NCBI RefSeq assembly: GCF_002119765.1 | Contig: NZ_CP021112.1 | Location: 4,830,501 to 4,894,500, forward strand | Length of the DNA: 64,000 nt | Source: Pseudorhodoplanes sinuspersici | Lineage (GTDB): Bacteria > Pseudomonadota > Alphaproteobacteria > Rhizobiales > Xanthobacteraceae | Direction of reading: 5' to 3' | Shown: positions 35,591 through 43,807 of the stretch, one piece after another | Layout: every line of letters starts with the position of its first letter | Position numbering within the stretch: position 1 is the stretch's first letter | Made by a program: the position numbers and the translations under genes | Notes under the pieces: model-generated | Databases searched by the model: none | What the model was told of the DNA's origin: nothing | Seen by the model: only the letters and a program-made list of their open reading frames with translations

Positions 35591-35666
35591 GAGCCTGTAG
35601 CTCAGTCGGTAGAGCAACTGACTTTTAATCAGTAGGTCATGGGTTCGAATCCCATCGGGCTCACCA
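35591..35666 (+). tRNA. tRNA-Lys (anticodon TTT)
   Basis: A 76-base cloverleaf with acceptor arms GAGCCTG and CGGGCTC, D-loop AGCTCAGTCGGTAGAGC, anticodon loop CTTTTAA giving TTT, T-loop GGTTCGAATCC and an encoded CCA end. A short hairpin terminator follows at 35700. Confidence 0.97.
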
Positions 35667-35699
35667 ATACAAATCGCGGATCTTGGGACGGGAAATGAC

Positions 35700-35719
35700 G
35701 CGCCACCGAGGCGCTTTTT
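35700..35719 (+). terminator. Terminator downstream of tRNA-Lys
   Basis: Stem GCGCC/GGCGC around ACCGA followed by TTTTT, 34 bp after the tRNA 3' end. Confidence 0.65.
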
Positions 35720-35841
35720 CCGTTCCTGGCAACAAGCTGGCAACACGACGCGGCGGGCTTCGCGCAAATTGCAGCGCGCCGTGTCAGCCTCCCCCATGGA
35801 TGCTCACTGACAAGCCGGCAACCTGGCCGCAGCAGGGTGTG

Positions 35842-35883
35842 CCGAAAAGAAAAGGCCCGGCGCGTGATCTCACGGCCGGGCCT
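35842..35883 (-). terminator. Terminator of the outer membrane beta-barrel gene
   Basis: Read on the minus strand, AGGCCCGGC (35883-35875) pairs with GCCGGGCCT (35861-35853) and is followed by TTTCTTTT. It lies about 40 bp after the stop at 35926. Confidence 0.75.
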
Positions 35884-35925
35884 CGAAGTCAGTCTTGGGA
35901 CGAAGTTCGTCTTGGGACTAAGACG

Positions 35926-36648
35926 TCAGTAGAAACGATAGTTGATGCCGAACTTAACGGTCGAGATCTGAGCGTCGACATCTGCGGTGAGCGGAACTCC
36001 GCCGACGTTACCGAACTCCTTGCTCTTCTGACCGAAGTCCATGTAGGTGCCTTCGATCTTCGCTGACCAGTTGCGTGCAAATGCCCATTCCACACCGCCA
36101 CCAACGAGCCAGCCGGTGTCTGTGTCCGAGCCCGTAAACGAAGCAGCGCCGGGGATACCGAGATTCAGAGTGTAGTCGTTGTTCGCCCAGGCAACGCCCG
36201 CCTTGCTGTAAATAAGCACGGTGTCGAAGGCGACGCCCAAACGGGTCGAAAGCGTTCCGGTCCAGTTGTTTGAATATGATGCGATAAACGGAACCAACAG
36301 ATTGTTGCTTTTACTGCCATCGAGGTCGGACCAGTAAAACTCGCCTTCGGTACCGAGCACGAGATTGCCCTGCTGATAATTGTAACCGATGGTGCCACCA
36401 GCAAGCCATCCGTCGGGCTTGGTCTTCACTGAAGGAAATCCTGTAAGAGCGCCGGTGGGGTTGATATTGGCCTCTCCCCAAGCGTAGCCAGCAACGGCAC
36501 CGATGTAAAAACCGGTCCAGCTGAACGCGGGAGCGACCATCGGAGCCTTGTAGACCGGCTGCGCGATGTCAGCCGCACTTGCAGAGCCTGCCGAAAAGCT
36601 GATCGCGGTGGCAGCGACCAATGCAGCGAAGCCAATCTTCAAACCCAT
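35926..36648 (-). CDS. Outer membrane beta-barrel protein (Omp25/Omp31-like)
   Basis: A protein of 240 residues. The signal peptide ends at ASA|ADIAQPVYKAP, followed by SWTGFYIGAVAGYAWG, the characteristic start of the rhizobial Omp25/31-like eight-stranded barrel. Alternating amphipathic strands run to the C-terminal STVKFGINYRFY, which ends in the aromatic residue recognised by the BAM complex. Such proteins are abundant in the outer membrane and tie it to peptidoglycan or add surface loops. The start is ATG 36648 (GGGGAG nine bases upstream). It has its own terminator and no operon partner. Confidence 0.92.
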   Translation of the reverse strand: MGLKIGFAALVAATAISFSAGSASAADIAQPVYKAPMVAPAFSWTGFYIGAVAGYAWGEANINPTGALTGFPSVKTKPDGWLAGGTIGYNYQQGNLVLGTEGEFYWSDLDGSKSNNLLVPFIASYSNNWTGTLSTRLGVAFDTVLIYSKAGVAWANNDYTLNLGIPGAASFTGSDTDTGWLVGGGVEWAFARNWSAKIEGTYMDFGQKSKEFGNVGGVPLTADVDAQISTVKFGINYRFY

Positions 36649-36948
36649 GATCAATACTCCCCAGCAATATCCATCCACGCCTTATGCGTGTATCCATGAG
36701 CCAGTCATAGACCGCATTCGGACTTTGTCCAGCGAGCGGGAATGATGTTTTTGGAACGTGTTAGAAATGCACCAGATCAGGTGTGCACCATTAAGGGAGC
36801 AAATAAGCCATTACTTCGAGCTCGGCTCGGGAGGTGTTATCCAACCGCGAGCTCCGAAATTTGATGTTCGGCGCGCTTTATGGTTGTACGGTTTTCGATC
36901 CCACGGAGCGTCTCTTGTCGGACTTCGACAGGGCGAGTCGCTTCAGCG
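36649..36948. other. Spacer without a recognised gene
   Basis: About 300 bp between the start of the barrel gene and the end of the ptxE-like gene. It should contain the barrel-gene promoter near 36690-36720 and the 3' end of the ptx transcript. Open frames here show no family similarity, and no clear hairpin terminator was seen. Confidence 0.5.
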
Positions 36949-37818
36949 CTACGGGCCCGCCCCCTCCATCGCCCGCGCCACAAATCGTGCCGCTGGAGCC
37001 GCCGACGGCAGATAAAGCGGCGTGATAATCTTCAGCTCCTTGGCAAGATCAATGGCCTTGAGCGGCAAGGCAACGAGCTGACCTGCGGCAACTTCATCCA
37101 CGACCGTTGCCGCCATCACGATCGATAGACCGCGTCCCGCCCGCACCGCCCGCTTCACCGCTTCGGTGCTGCCGAAACCGCCAACGGCTTTGAATTGACC
37201 CGACACCCGTCCGAGTTTCGCTTTCAGCAAGGTCATCGTGCCGGTGCCGGTCTCCCCGCCCAGCAATGACTGCGTCGCGAGTTCGGCCGCCTCGATCTCC
37301 GCGCGCTTCGCGAAAGGGTGCTCCGGCGCAACGATCACCACCAGCTTCTCCTTGCGCCATGTCTGCGCCGAGAATCCCGGGCGCTCGTCCCACCATTCCA
37401 TCAACGCGACATCGGCATTGCCGGTGGCAAGCCGCTCAGCCACGGCCGCGTTGGCGCCGATCCACAGATCGGTCGGACAGGGATCGTTGGCCTGAAACGA
37501 TGCGAGTTGCGGCTGCAGAAGATAAGTGCCGATATTGCTCGATGCGGCGATGCGCAGCGGCGCATTCGCGATCAATGTCCGGCTGCGTGCCGCCGTCTCC
37601 AGCATCGCCCGCGCCAGCGGCACGAAAGCGGCGCCATGCGGGGTGGTCTCGACCGCACCGCGCCGGCGAACGATCAAGATCGCGGCGAGATCCTCTTCCA
37701 GCTGGTTGATATGCTCGATAATCGTCGATGGCGAAACTTTAAGTTCGCGCGCGGCGGCGCGAAAGCCGCCCTCGCCGATCACTGTCAGAAAAGTCTTAGT
37801 ATGCAGCAGGTTGAGCAT
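36949..37818 (-). CDS. ptxE: LysR family regulator of the phosphite operon (PtxE-like)
   Basis: A protein of 289 residues. The winged helix-turn-helix is at residues about 2-60 (LHTKTFLTVIGEGGFRAAAR, then VSPSTIIEHINQLEEDL), followed by a LysR substrate-binding domain (about 85-285). The ATG 37818 lies inside the end of ptxD (22-bp overlap), so it is almost certainly translated from the same mRNA. Its position as fifth gene after ptxABCD matches the Pseudomonas stutzeri ptxABCDE order, where PtxE is the LysR member. The inducer is unknown; transport-linked regulation or phosphite sensing are guesses. Confidence 0.87.
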   Translation of the reverse strand: MLNLLHTKTFLTVIGEGGFRAAARELKVSPSTIIEHINQLEEDLAAILIVRRRGAVETTPHGAAFVPLARAMLETAARSRTLIANAPLRIAASSNIGTYLLQPQLASFQANDPCPTDLWIGANAAVAERLATGNADVALMEWWDERPGFSAQTWRKEKLVVIVAPEHPFAKRAEIEAAELATQSLLGGETGTGTMTLLKAKLGRVSGQFKAVGGFGSTEAVKRAVRAGRGLSIVMAATVVDEVAAGQLVALPLKAIDLAKELKIITPLYLPSAAPAARFVARAMEGAGP

Positions 37819-38851
37819 AGCGAGACGGTTCGGCCGAGGTGCGGCGCTGGCCAAGCGAGGGATTGTTGAGCGCGCCATCGGGAACGCGGCTGGACAACGC
37901 ATCGATGATGCTGCGCGCAGCCGAGAGCTCGATTTCGCGGCGGACCTGCGTAACCCCGGAGCCGATATGCGGCGTGAGAACAGTTGGCGCCGATGGCGAG
38001 ATCAGGCGCGCATCGATATGCGCTGGCCGATCGTCCCGCGCCCAGTCTTCGCATTCGAACACATCGGCCGCATAACCGGCCAGATGCCCGCGCTCGATCG
38101 CATCGGCCACCGCCGCTTCATCAACCAGCGAACCGCGCGCGGGATTTACCAGCCGCGCACCTGGCTTCATGGCGGCGATGGCCCTGACGTCGATGATGTG
38201 CTGTGTCTCGGCGGTCAGTGGCAGCGCCAGCACCACATAATCGGACGTCGCGATCAGATCGTCGAAGCCGGTGGCGGTGACATACGGCACAGGCTCCGGG
38301 AGCTTTTGCGTCGGTGTCTGATCATAGGCCAGCAAACGGCAACCGAAGCCGGTCAGCCGGCCGGCAATGGCACGACCGACCAGTCCGAAGCCAACGATAC
38401 CCACCGTCGCACCAGAAAGACCCTCGCCGTAAAGCTGCGCGCGCCAGCCACGAAATCCCCGCGCCTTGATGCTGCGATCGCCGGCGACGATGTTACGGCC
38501 GAGCGACAGCATCAGCCCGATCGCGAGCTCTGCTGTCGGAATGGTCAGAAGGTCGGGAACGATGGTCAGCCACACGCCGGCGTCGGTCGCCGCACTCACA
38601 TCGATATTGTCGGCGCCCTTCAGTGCCGCACCGATGACGCGCAGCTTCGGGCAATCGGCGATGAAAGCCGCATCGATCCGGTCGGTCATGAAAGCCATGA
38701 CACCGGCCGCATCCGCACAGATGGCGCGGACTTCATCATAGGGCCACGGTTCCAGCGACGTGTTGACGAGCACAGTTGCATGCTGGTCCAGCAGCGCCTT
38801 CGTCTCGGCAAAGATGGGATTGGTGACGACGACCTTGGGCTTTCCGGTCAC
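37796..38851 (-). CDS. ptxD: Phosphite (phosphonate) dehydrogenase PtxD
   Basis: A protein of 351 residues of the D-2-hydroxyacid dehydrogenase family that oxidises phosphite to phosphate with NAD+. It shares with the P. stutzeri enzyme the blocks CPKLRVIGAALKG, GVWLTIVPDLLT, PTAELAIGL, FRGW and DVFECEDWARDDRP. The catalytic positions are K78, R239, E268 and H295; their spacing (161, 29, 27) nearly equals that of K76, R237, E266 and H292 in the characterised enzyme. The Rossmann motif is GFGLVG, and D177 after the second strand (AYDQ) favours NAD over NADP. These phosphite-specific blocks separate it from ordinary hydroxyacid dehydrogenases. It lies fourth in the ptx operon. Confidence 0.95.
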   Translation of the reverse strand: MTGKPKVVVTNPIFAETKALLDQHATVLVNTSLEPWPYDEVRAICADAAGVMAFMTDRIDAAFIADCPKLRVIGAALKGADNIDVSAATDAGVWLTIVPDLLTIPTAELAIGLMLSLGRNIVAGDRSIKARGFRGWRAQLYGEGLSGATVGIVGFGLVGRAIAGRLTGFGCRLLAYDQTPTQKLPEPVPYVTATGFDDLIATSDYVVLALPLTAETQHIIDVRAIAAMKPGARLVNPARGSLVDEAAVADAIERGHLAGYAADVFECEDWARDDRPAHIDARLISPSAPTVLTPHIGSGVTQVRREIELSAARSIIDALSSRVPDGALNNPSLGQRRTSAEPSRYAQPAAY

Positions 38852-38932
38852 TGCGTGATTCTTTCTGTTTGTTGCCCAACCTTTTTATTTTTGGCACTTG
38901 TCACTTTGACGACGCCGCGCATCATCAGCGTG

Positions 38933-39736
38933 TCACTTCAGCGATTTGCGCAGCAGCGCGCCGACACCGTCGACCAGCGTCACGCACAGGAAGATGCAGA
39001 TCAGGATGGCCGAAACCTGCGCGTATTCCAGGACGCGCAAGGCTGCGATCAGCTCGAAACCGATACCGCCGGCGCCGACCGCACCAAGCACCGTTGACGC
39101 GCGGAAATTGTATTCCCAGCGGTAGATCGTGGTATCGGCGAGTTGCGGCATCACCTGCGGTAGCACCGCATGCCAGATCACCTGGAATGGCGAGGCGCCG
39201 GCTGCGCGGGCCGCTTCGATCGGCTTCGGATCGACATGCTCGATGCTCTCGGCGAAGAACTTGCCGACCATGCCGATCGAGTGAATGCCGAGCGCCAGCA
39301 CGCCGGGCAGCGCCCCGAAGCCGACCATGGCGACGAAGATGATGCCCATGATCAGTTCGGGAATCGAGCGCAGGAGGTTGAGGATCAGCCGCGCCAGCCG
39401 ATAGGCAATGCGATTGGGTGTCGTGTTCGGCGCCGCCAGCAATCCAAGCGGCAGTGAGAAAAAGACCGCCAGGGCGGTTCCGGCAATCGACATCGCCAGC
39501 GTATCGGCGAGCGGCTTCAGCCATGCCTGGTAACGGCTGAAGTCGGGCGGAAACATCTCGGCGGAAAGCTGCCGGATCGCCGGCCACGCATCCGCAAGCC
39601 GCACCGGATCGAGCAGGCCTGTCAGCCACATGGCGCCGGCGACAAGGCACAGGATGATCGCGATCTCGGCACCGCGCCTCAGATGCGCGGTGCCGTCCTT
39701 TTCAAGGATCGCGTTATATCGGGCGATCTCGCTCAT
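38933..39736 (-). CDS. ptxC: Phosphite ABC transporter permease PtxC (PhnE family)
   Basis: A protein of 267 residues with about six membrane helices and the permease cytoplasmic loop EAARAAGASPFQVIWHAVLP (EAA motif) near residues 160-180. It resembles PhnE/PtxC of phosphonate and phosphite importers. The start ATG overlaps the ptxB stop in ATGA (39733-39736), implying translational coupling. With ptxA and ptxB it forms a full importer for phosphite across the inner membrane. An 81-bp gap separates it from ptxD. Confidence 0.93.
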   Translation of the reverse strand: MSEIARYNAILEKDGTAHLRRGAEIAIILCLVAGAMWLTGLLDPVRLADAWPAIRQLSAEMFPPDFSRYQAWLKPLADTLAMSIAGTALAVFFSLPLGLLAAPNTTPNRIAYRLARLILNLLRSIPELIMGIIFVAMVGFGALPGVLALGIHSIGMVGKFFAESIEHVDPKPIEAARAAGASPFQVIWHAVLPQVMPQLADTTIYRWEYNFRASTVLGAVGAGGIGFELIAALRVLEYAQVSAILICIFLCVTLVDGVGALLRKSLK

Positions 39737-40599
39737 CCCTTGAACTTCGACAGATCGAGCGCGAGTATCTTCGCCGTGTCCCGCAGGATGTCATAGGCCT
39801 TATCGTCGGTGGCGACGAAGCCTTCGGCGCGGAACGTTTTCAGGATTGCCGGATCCTTCAGGCCGATGAAGGCGGAGGTGATCTGCGTTTTCAGTTCGGG
39901 GGCGAGATTGCCCTGCATCACCATCGGATAATTCGGGATCGGATCGCTCTCGGCAAGGACGACGAGTTTCTTGCCGTCGATCGTCCCCTTGGCGACGAGC
40001 GCATTGAAGATTTCCTGACTGAGGCCACCCGCCTGCACCTGGCCGGATTGCACGGCACGCGCCACGGCGTCATGCGCGCCGAGATTGGCGAACTTGTAGT
40101 CCTTGTCACCGACGAGGCCGTTGCGGGCGAGATAGGCGCGCGGAATCAGATGGCTCGAGGTCGAGGCGAAATCGCCATAGCCCATGATCTTGCCCTTGAT
40201 ATCGGCGATCGACTTCACCGGCCCATCGGCCAACGCGATGATGACGCTCTTATAGGTCGGGGACCCTTTGGACACGCCGACGGCGAAGGGCTCAATTCCC
40301 GGCGCCTTCGACTTGGCCAGCACATAGGAGAGCGGGCCGAAATACGCGACCTCGATGCGGCCGAACCGCATCGCCTCGATCATCGAGGAATAATCGGTCG
40401 TGACAACGAGTTCGATCTCCTTCTTCAGCGTGTCTTCGAGGTATTTCTTCAGCGGCTGGGCATTCTGGATCAGCGTCGAGGCGTTCTCATCGGGCAGCAA
40501 TGCCACCCGCAGCTTGGCTGGATTCTGCGTTTGCGCCTGTGCAAAGCCGATACTGAGACCAGCGGCCGCGCAGCCGAGCAAAAAAGTGCGACGCTTCAT
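39733..40599 (-). CDS. ptxB: Periplasmic phosphite-binding protein PtxB (PhnD family)
   Basis: A protein of 288 residues of the phosphate/phosphite/phosphonate-binding family. The twin-arginine-like signal peptide MKRRTFLLGCAAAGLSIGFA is cleaved near AQA. The ligand-binding pattern includes LPDENAST, TTDYSSMIEAMRFGRIEVAYFG and GYGDFASTSSHLIPRAYL, the last resembling the anion-binding loop of PhnD/PtxB. It would capture phosphite (or a phosphonate) in the periplasm for PtxAC. Linkage to ptxD favours phosphite. Confidence 0.92.
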   Translation of the reverse strand: MKRRTFLLGCAAAGLSIGFAQAQTQNPAKLRVALLPDENASTLIQNAQPLKKYLEDTLKKEIELVVTTDYSSMIEAMRFGRIEVAYFGPLSYVLAKSKAPGIEPFAVGVSKGSPTYKSVIIALADGPVKSIADIKGKIMGYGDFASTSSHLIPRAYLARNGLVGDKDYKFANLGAHDAVARAVQSGQVQAGGLSQEIFNALVAKGTIDGKKLVVLAESDPIPNYPMVMQGNLAPELKTQITSAFIGLKDPAILKTFRAEGFVATDDKAYDILRDTAKILALDLSKFKG

Positions 40600-40629
40600 G
40601 ATGCAGTTCCTTTTCGTGATGCGGGTTTG

Positions 40630-41403
40630 TCAGGCAGCGGCCCTGCGTGGCGAAGCCGCGACATAGATCTCATCGATCATCGAGGCGCCGAGCTGCGCCG
40701 GCGAACCGTCGAAAATGATCCGGCCGCTCGACAGGCCGATGATCCGGTCGGCAAAGCGCCGCGCGAGATCCACCTGATGCAAGCTGACGATGGCTGTGAT
40801 GCCGTCCTCCCGGCAGATGCGGTGCAGATCGGCGAGAACCCTCTCGCCGGCAACCGGATCGAGGCTTGCAACCGGCTCGTCCGCCAGAATGATTTCAGGC
40901 CGTTGCGCCATCGCCCGGGCGATACCGACGCGCTGTTGCTGTCCGCCGGACAATTGATCGGCGCGATGGAGCGCACGATCCAGCAGACCCACACGCTCCA
41001 GCGCTTGCAGCGCGATCAATCTGTCGGTGCGCGGCAATGGCAGCATTGACCGCAAGGCATTGTGCTCGGCGATGCGTCCCATCAGCACATTCTGCAAGGC
41101 CGACAGGCGGCCGATGAGATGATGCTGCTGAAAGATCATGCCCGTGCGGCGACGGTGCTCACGCAGGGTCTTGTGGCTCCTGAAGATCGAGCCCCTGCCC
41201 CCGGCGATCACCTCGCCCTGAACCGGCCTGACGAGACCATTCATGCAGCGGAGCAGCGTCGACTTTCCGGCGCCCGACGGGCCGAGCAGAACCAGAAAGC
41301 GCCCCTTCGGGATGGACAGGCTGGTCGGCGCCAGCGCCGCGACACCATTGGCGTAGGTCACCGCGACATCCTGCAATGTCAGCACTGGTCGCGCGTCCTT
41401 CAC
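40630..41403 (-). CDS. ptxA: Phosphite ABC transporter ATP-binding protein PtxA (PhnC family)
   Basis: An ABC ATPase of about 257 residues: Walker A GPSGAGKST, Q-loop MIFQQHHLIGRLSALQNVLMG, signature LSGGQQQR, Walker B IILADEP and the H-switch in SLHQVDLA. The Q-loop wording is typical of PhnC/PtxA. The start is put at GTG 41403, after GGGGGCGGG. A TTG at 41463 would add 20 residues, but the Pho box at 41484-41501 predicts transcription to begin about there, leaving no leader. It is the first gene of ptxABCDE, so its promoter should control the whole unit. Confidence 0.9.
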   Translation of the reverse strand: MKDARPVLTLQDVAVTYANGVAALAPTSLSIPKGRFLVLLGPSGAGKSTLLRCMNGLVRPVQGEVIAGGRGSIFRSHKTLREHRRRTGMIFQQHHLIGRLSALQNVLMGRIAEHNALRSMLPLPRTDRLIALQALERVGLLDRALHRADQLSGGQQQRVGIARAMAQRPEIILADEPVASLDPVAGERVLADLHRICREDGITAIVSLHQVDLARRFADRIIGLSSGRIIFDGSPAQLGASMIDEIYVAASPRRAAA

Positions 41404-41483
41404 GAAATCGGCCCGCCCCCGGTTGATTGCATTTTCCGAACAAACCGGACGTTCGTTCGACAATCGCTACCTATCGCTTGCCG

Positions 41484-41501
41484 ATGACACCTCCATGACA
41501 A
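41484..41501 (-). promoter_or_regulatory. Pho box (PhoB-binding site) of the ptx operon
   Basis: The minus strand reads TTGTCATGGAGGTGTCAT. These are two heptamers close to the CTGTCAT consensus, with the 11-bp phasing of a PhoB direct repeat (7-4-7). It lies about 80 bp upstream of the chosen ptxA start. A PhoB site usually replaces the -35 element, with a -10 about ten bases on; TAGGTA sits there. Induction by phosphate starvation is therefore predicted. Confidence 0.8.
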
Positions 41502-41701
41502 ACGATCGCCGTTGTGGATTTGAGGTGCTGTGTCAGTTGGGCGCAGGCGACTCGACAAACCCCGGACGCATCATGTGATCCGCACGGCAGCGCCATATCA
41601 TTGCGCCGGCGCGATCAGTTTAGGTGAGGATTGTTGCACGCTGACGATCCATGCCGCCTGGGTCACGCAGGCAATGGCATCGCCGATGCGAGACGCCGCC
41701 G

Positions 41702-42094
41702 CTATTTCAGCCAGTACAGGTTCGCAGCGAGATCGAAACTGTCGGTGTTCACCAGGCCGTCCTTCAGATCCTTCTCCGCCTTGGCGATGGCAAAGACGAG
41801 AACGGACGAAGCAACGCAACCATGCTGCTTCAGCTCCTGGGTTCTTCCGTCGATGGACCGGATTTGCAACACCCAATGCGGACGCCCCGCCGTATCCGGA
41901 CGCTCCAGCTTGTGGATTTCGAACATCACAAGTGGCGCATCGACGACGCTCGGATCGATCTGCGAGATGGTGACGATTCCCTCGTCGTACCGATCGAGAT
42001 TGAAATTGGCTTCGAGCCCCGTCATCCGATAGCGCGTCAGGGCGCGCTCGACACTTTCCAGATCGCTACTGCTCCATGGCAGATGACTCAGCAA
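41702..42094 (-). CDS. Hypothetical protein, 130 aa, TTG start
   Basis: A soluble protein with no recognised family. It begins MLSHLPWSSSDLESVERAL and contains FNLDRYDEGIVTISQIDPS and a Lys/Ala-rich C-terminal part ending ANLYWLK. The TTG at 42094 is preferred because GAGGGGG lies just upstream on that strand; no earlier ATG gives a better reading. Its 5' end overlaps the 5' end of the signal-less porin frame on the other strand. Position near the ptx operon does not prove a link. Confidence 0.6.
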   Translation of the reverse strand: MLSHLPWSSSDLESVERALTRYRMTGLEANFNLDRYDEGIVTISQIDPSVVDAPLVMFEIHKLERPDTAGRPHWVLQIRSIDGRTQELKQHGCVASSVLVFAIAKAEKDLKDGLVNTDSFDLAANLYWLK

Positions 42095-43593
42095 TTCGCC
42101 CCCTCAACACCTCAATCGTCTCGAAATACGAGACGCAGTGCGCTGCACAATCTCCGTCCGGTGCCTCGCTCGCGTGCCCGAGTCTTTCGCTATCGGTAGA
42201 TGACAAGATTCCAATTCAAACTGGAACAATCATTTTCGAGTACGTGAAGATCTGTAGCCTTTATGGCGTCGGCTACTACTACATTCCGGGTACAGACACC
42301 TGCATCAAGATCGGTGGCTATGTCCGTTACGAGGCCTATCATAACGACGTCAGCGGCCATTACGCCGACCGCAATCCGTCAGGCCATTTCACCCGTAATA
42401 GCCAGACCTTCGGTCAGCAGGCTCGTTTCCGCCTGACCGGCGACGTGCGCACGCAGACCGAATACGGCACCCTGCGCTCGTACTTCAGCTTCGGCTTCAA
42501 CTTCCTGAACGGCTCGGCTGATGCCGACAACGGTGGCATTCAGAACGCCATCGCTCTCGAGCGCGCCTTCATCCAGTTCGCCGGCTTCACCTTCGGCCGT
42601 TCGGACACCTTCTTCGGCTTCTATAACGGTGCCGCTTACGGCCTCGTGCCGCTCGGTCTTGACGGTTCGTCCGGTCCGTCCGGCCACAACGTTGCGGCCT
42701 ATACCTGGCAGTTCGGCAACGGCCTATCGGCCACGATCTCGATCGAAGACTCCAATGCCCGCAGCAAGGGCGTAAATGACCTTGTCAACGTCAACTTGGG
42801 CGGTGCGTCGGACCTAAAAGGCCAGAGCGTACCCGACATCGTCGGTAACATCCGCGTCGACCAGGCCTGGGGTTCGGCCCAGATCATGGGTGGCCTGCAC
42901 AAGGTTGGTGCTCGTTACTACGCGGGTGCGACACCGGGCTTCTCCTGCCAGAATGCGAACACCACCGTCTGCGATCATCCTGGCGACGAATGGGGCTGGG
43001 GCGTCGGCGGCGGTCTGACCCTGAAGATGCCGTGGGATGCCAAGGACACACTGTCCGGCGTCATCGCGTACTCGAAGGGTGCAGTCGGCTTCGTGGCCTA
43101 CGGCAACTCGACCACCAACTTCATCCATAAGCAGGGCATTGCCTTCGGTGCGGATCCTGATGCGATCTTCGTGACTGGCTCAGGTCTCGAACTGACCGAA
43201 GCCTGGGGCGGCACGCTGGCCTTTGAGCACTACTGGACCCCGAGCCTGCGGACCTCGATCGTCGGTGCCTACTTGAACGTAAGCTACAGCGATCAGGCCA
43301 AGGCGATGATCGCGGCAACTGGCGGCGGCACCTGCGCGGCCTCCGGCTTCGTGGCTGTCACGAACTGCGACCCGGATTACTCCCTGTGGCGCGTGTCTTC
43401 GCGCACCATGTGGAACCCGGTGCGGAACCTCGATATCGGTGTTGAAGTGGCTTACTCGCAGATCGACACCGCTTTCGCTGGCGCCGCTATCCGCGGTTCC
43501 AACGGCAATGGTCTGTCGGCTGGCGTCTACAACGTCGAAGACCAGGGCTACTGGTCGGCTGCCTTCCGCGTGCAGCGCAACTTCTGGCCGTGA
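42076..43593 (+). CDS. Porin duplicate lacking its signal peptide (possible pseudogene)
   Basis: A frame of 505 residues. From residue 55 (EYVKICSLYGVGYYYIPGTD) to the C-terminal RVQRNFWP it is a Rhizobiales trimeric porin, very similar to the porin at 50442-51917. The first 54 residues are unrelated, polar and contain no signal peptide, so the product could not be exported normally. Homology to the other copy begins abruptly at TCGAG (42236) and runs through the stop to the shared terminator. The other two reading frames over the first 100 bp also encode no signal peptide. The copy probably lost its promoter and leader in a duplication or conversion event, although the barrel frame itself is intact. 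No convincing promoter is seen. Confidence 0.75.
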   Translation: MADDSAIRPLNTSIVSKYETQCAAQSPSGASLACPSLSLSVDDKIPIQTGTIIFEYVKICSLYGVGYYYIPGTDTCIKIGGYVRYEAYHNDVSGHYADRNPSGHFTRNSQTFGQQARFRLTGDVRTQTEYGTLRSYFSFGFNFLNGSADADNGGIQNAIALERAFIQFAGFTFGRSDTFFGFYNGAAYGLVPLGLDGSSGPSGHNVAAYTWQFGNGLSATISIEDSNARSKGVNDLVNVNLGGASDLKGQSVPDIVGNIRVDQAWGSAQIMGGLHKVGARYYAGATPGFSCQNANTTVCDHPGDEWGWGVGGGLTLKMPWDAKDTLSGVIAYSKGAVGFVAYGNSTTNFIHKQGIAFGADPDAIFVTGSGLELTEAWGGTLAFEHYWTPSLRTSIVGAYLNVSYSDQAKAMIAATGGGTCAASGFVAVTNCDPDYSLWRVSSRTMWNPVRNLDIGVEVAYSQIDTAFAGAAIRGSNGNGLSAGVYNVEDQGYWSAAFRVQRNFWP

Positions 43594-43629
43594 TCGTCTG
43601 ATCCCGACCTAACGTTACAAGCCTAAGCG

Positions 43630-43662
43630 AACCCCCGGTCGAAAGACCGGGGGTTTTGCTTT
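43630..43662 (+). terminator. Terminator of the left porin copy
   Basis: Stem ACCCCCGGTC/GACCGGGGGT with GAAA loop, followed by TTTGCTTT. The same hairpin and flanks occur in inverted orientation after the other porin gene (50373-50405). Confidence 0.85.
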
Positions 43663-43670
43663 GAAGAACG

Positions 43671-43735
43671 ATCCAGAGCGTTTCGAGCGAAGTGGGTACC
43701 GGTTCGCGTGAAGAAAACGCGTCAAAACAAAAACT
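43671..43735. repeat. Dispersed Rhizobiales-type intergenic repeat
   Basis: The stretch containing AGAGCGTTTCGAGCGAAG, ACCGGTTCGCGTGAAG and AAAACGCGTCAAAAC matches, as far as I recall, an element found many times in Bradyrhizobium-related genomes. It lies just beyond the duplicated porin segment. Confidence 0.6.
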
Positions 43736-43807
43736 TAGTAACAACTCTTGCAACCTGTGAAGCAACACTCGCAAAACACGGGCTGACGGAGCTTTCTGGC
43801 TGCTGCT

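Noticed and set aside
35555-35797. An 80-residue minus-strand frame containing GEPDGIRTHDLLIKSQLLYR
   Set aside because: This is the well-known spurious translation of the strand opposite a tRNA-Lys gene.
35667-35925. Integrative element attached to tRNA-Lys
   Set aside because: No integrase and no repeat of the tRNA 3' end was found; ordinary genes follow.
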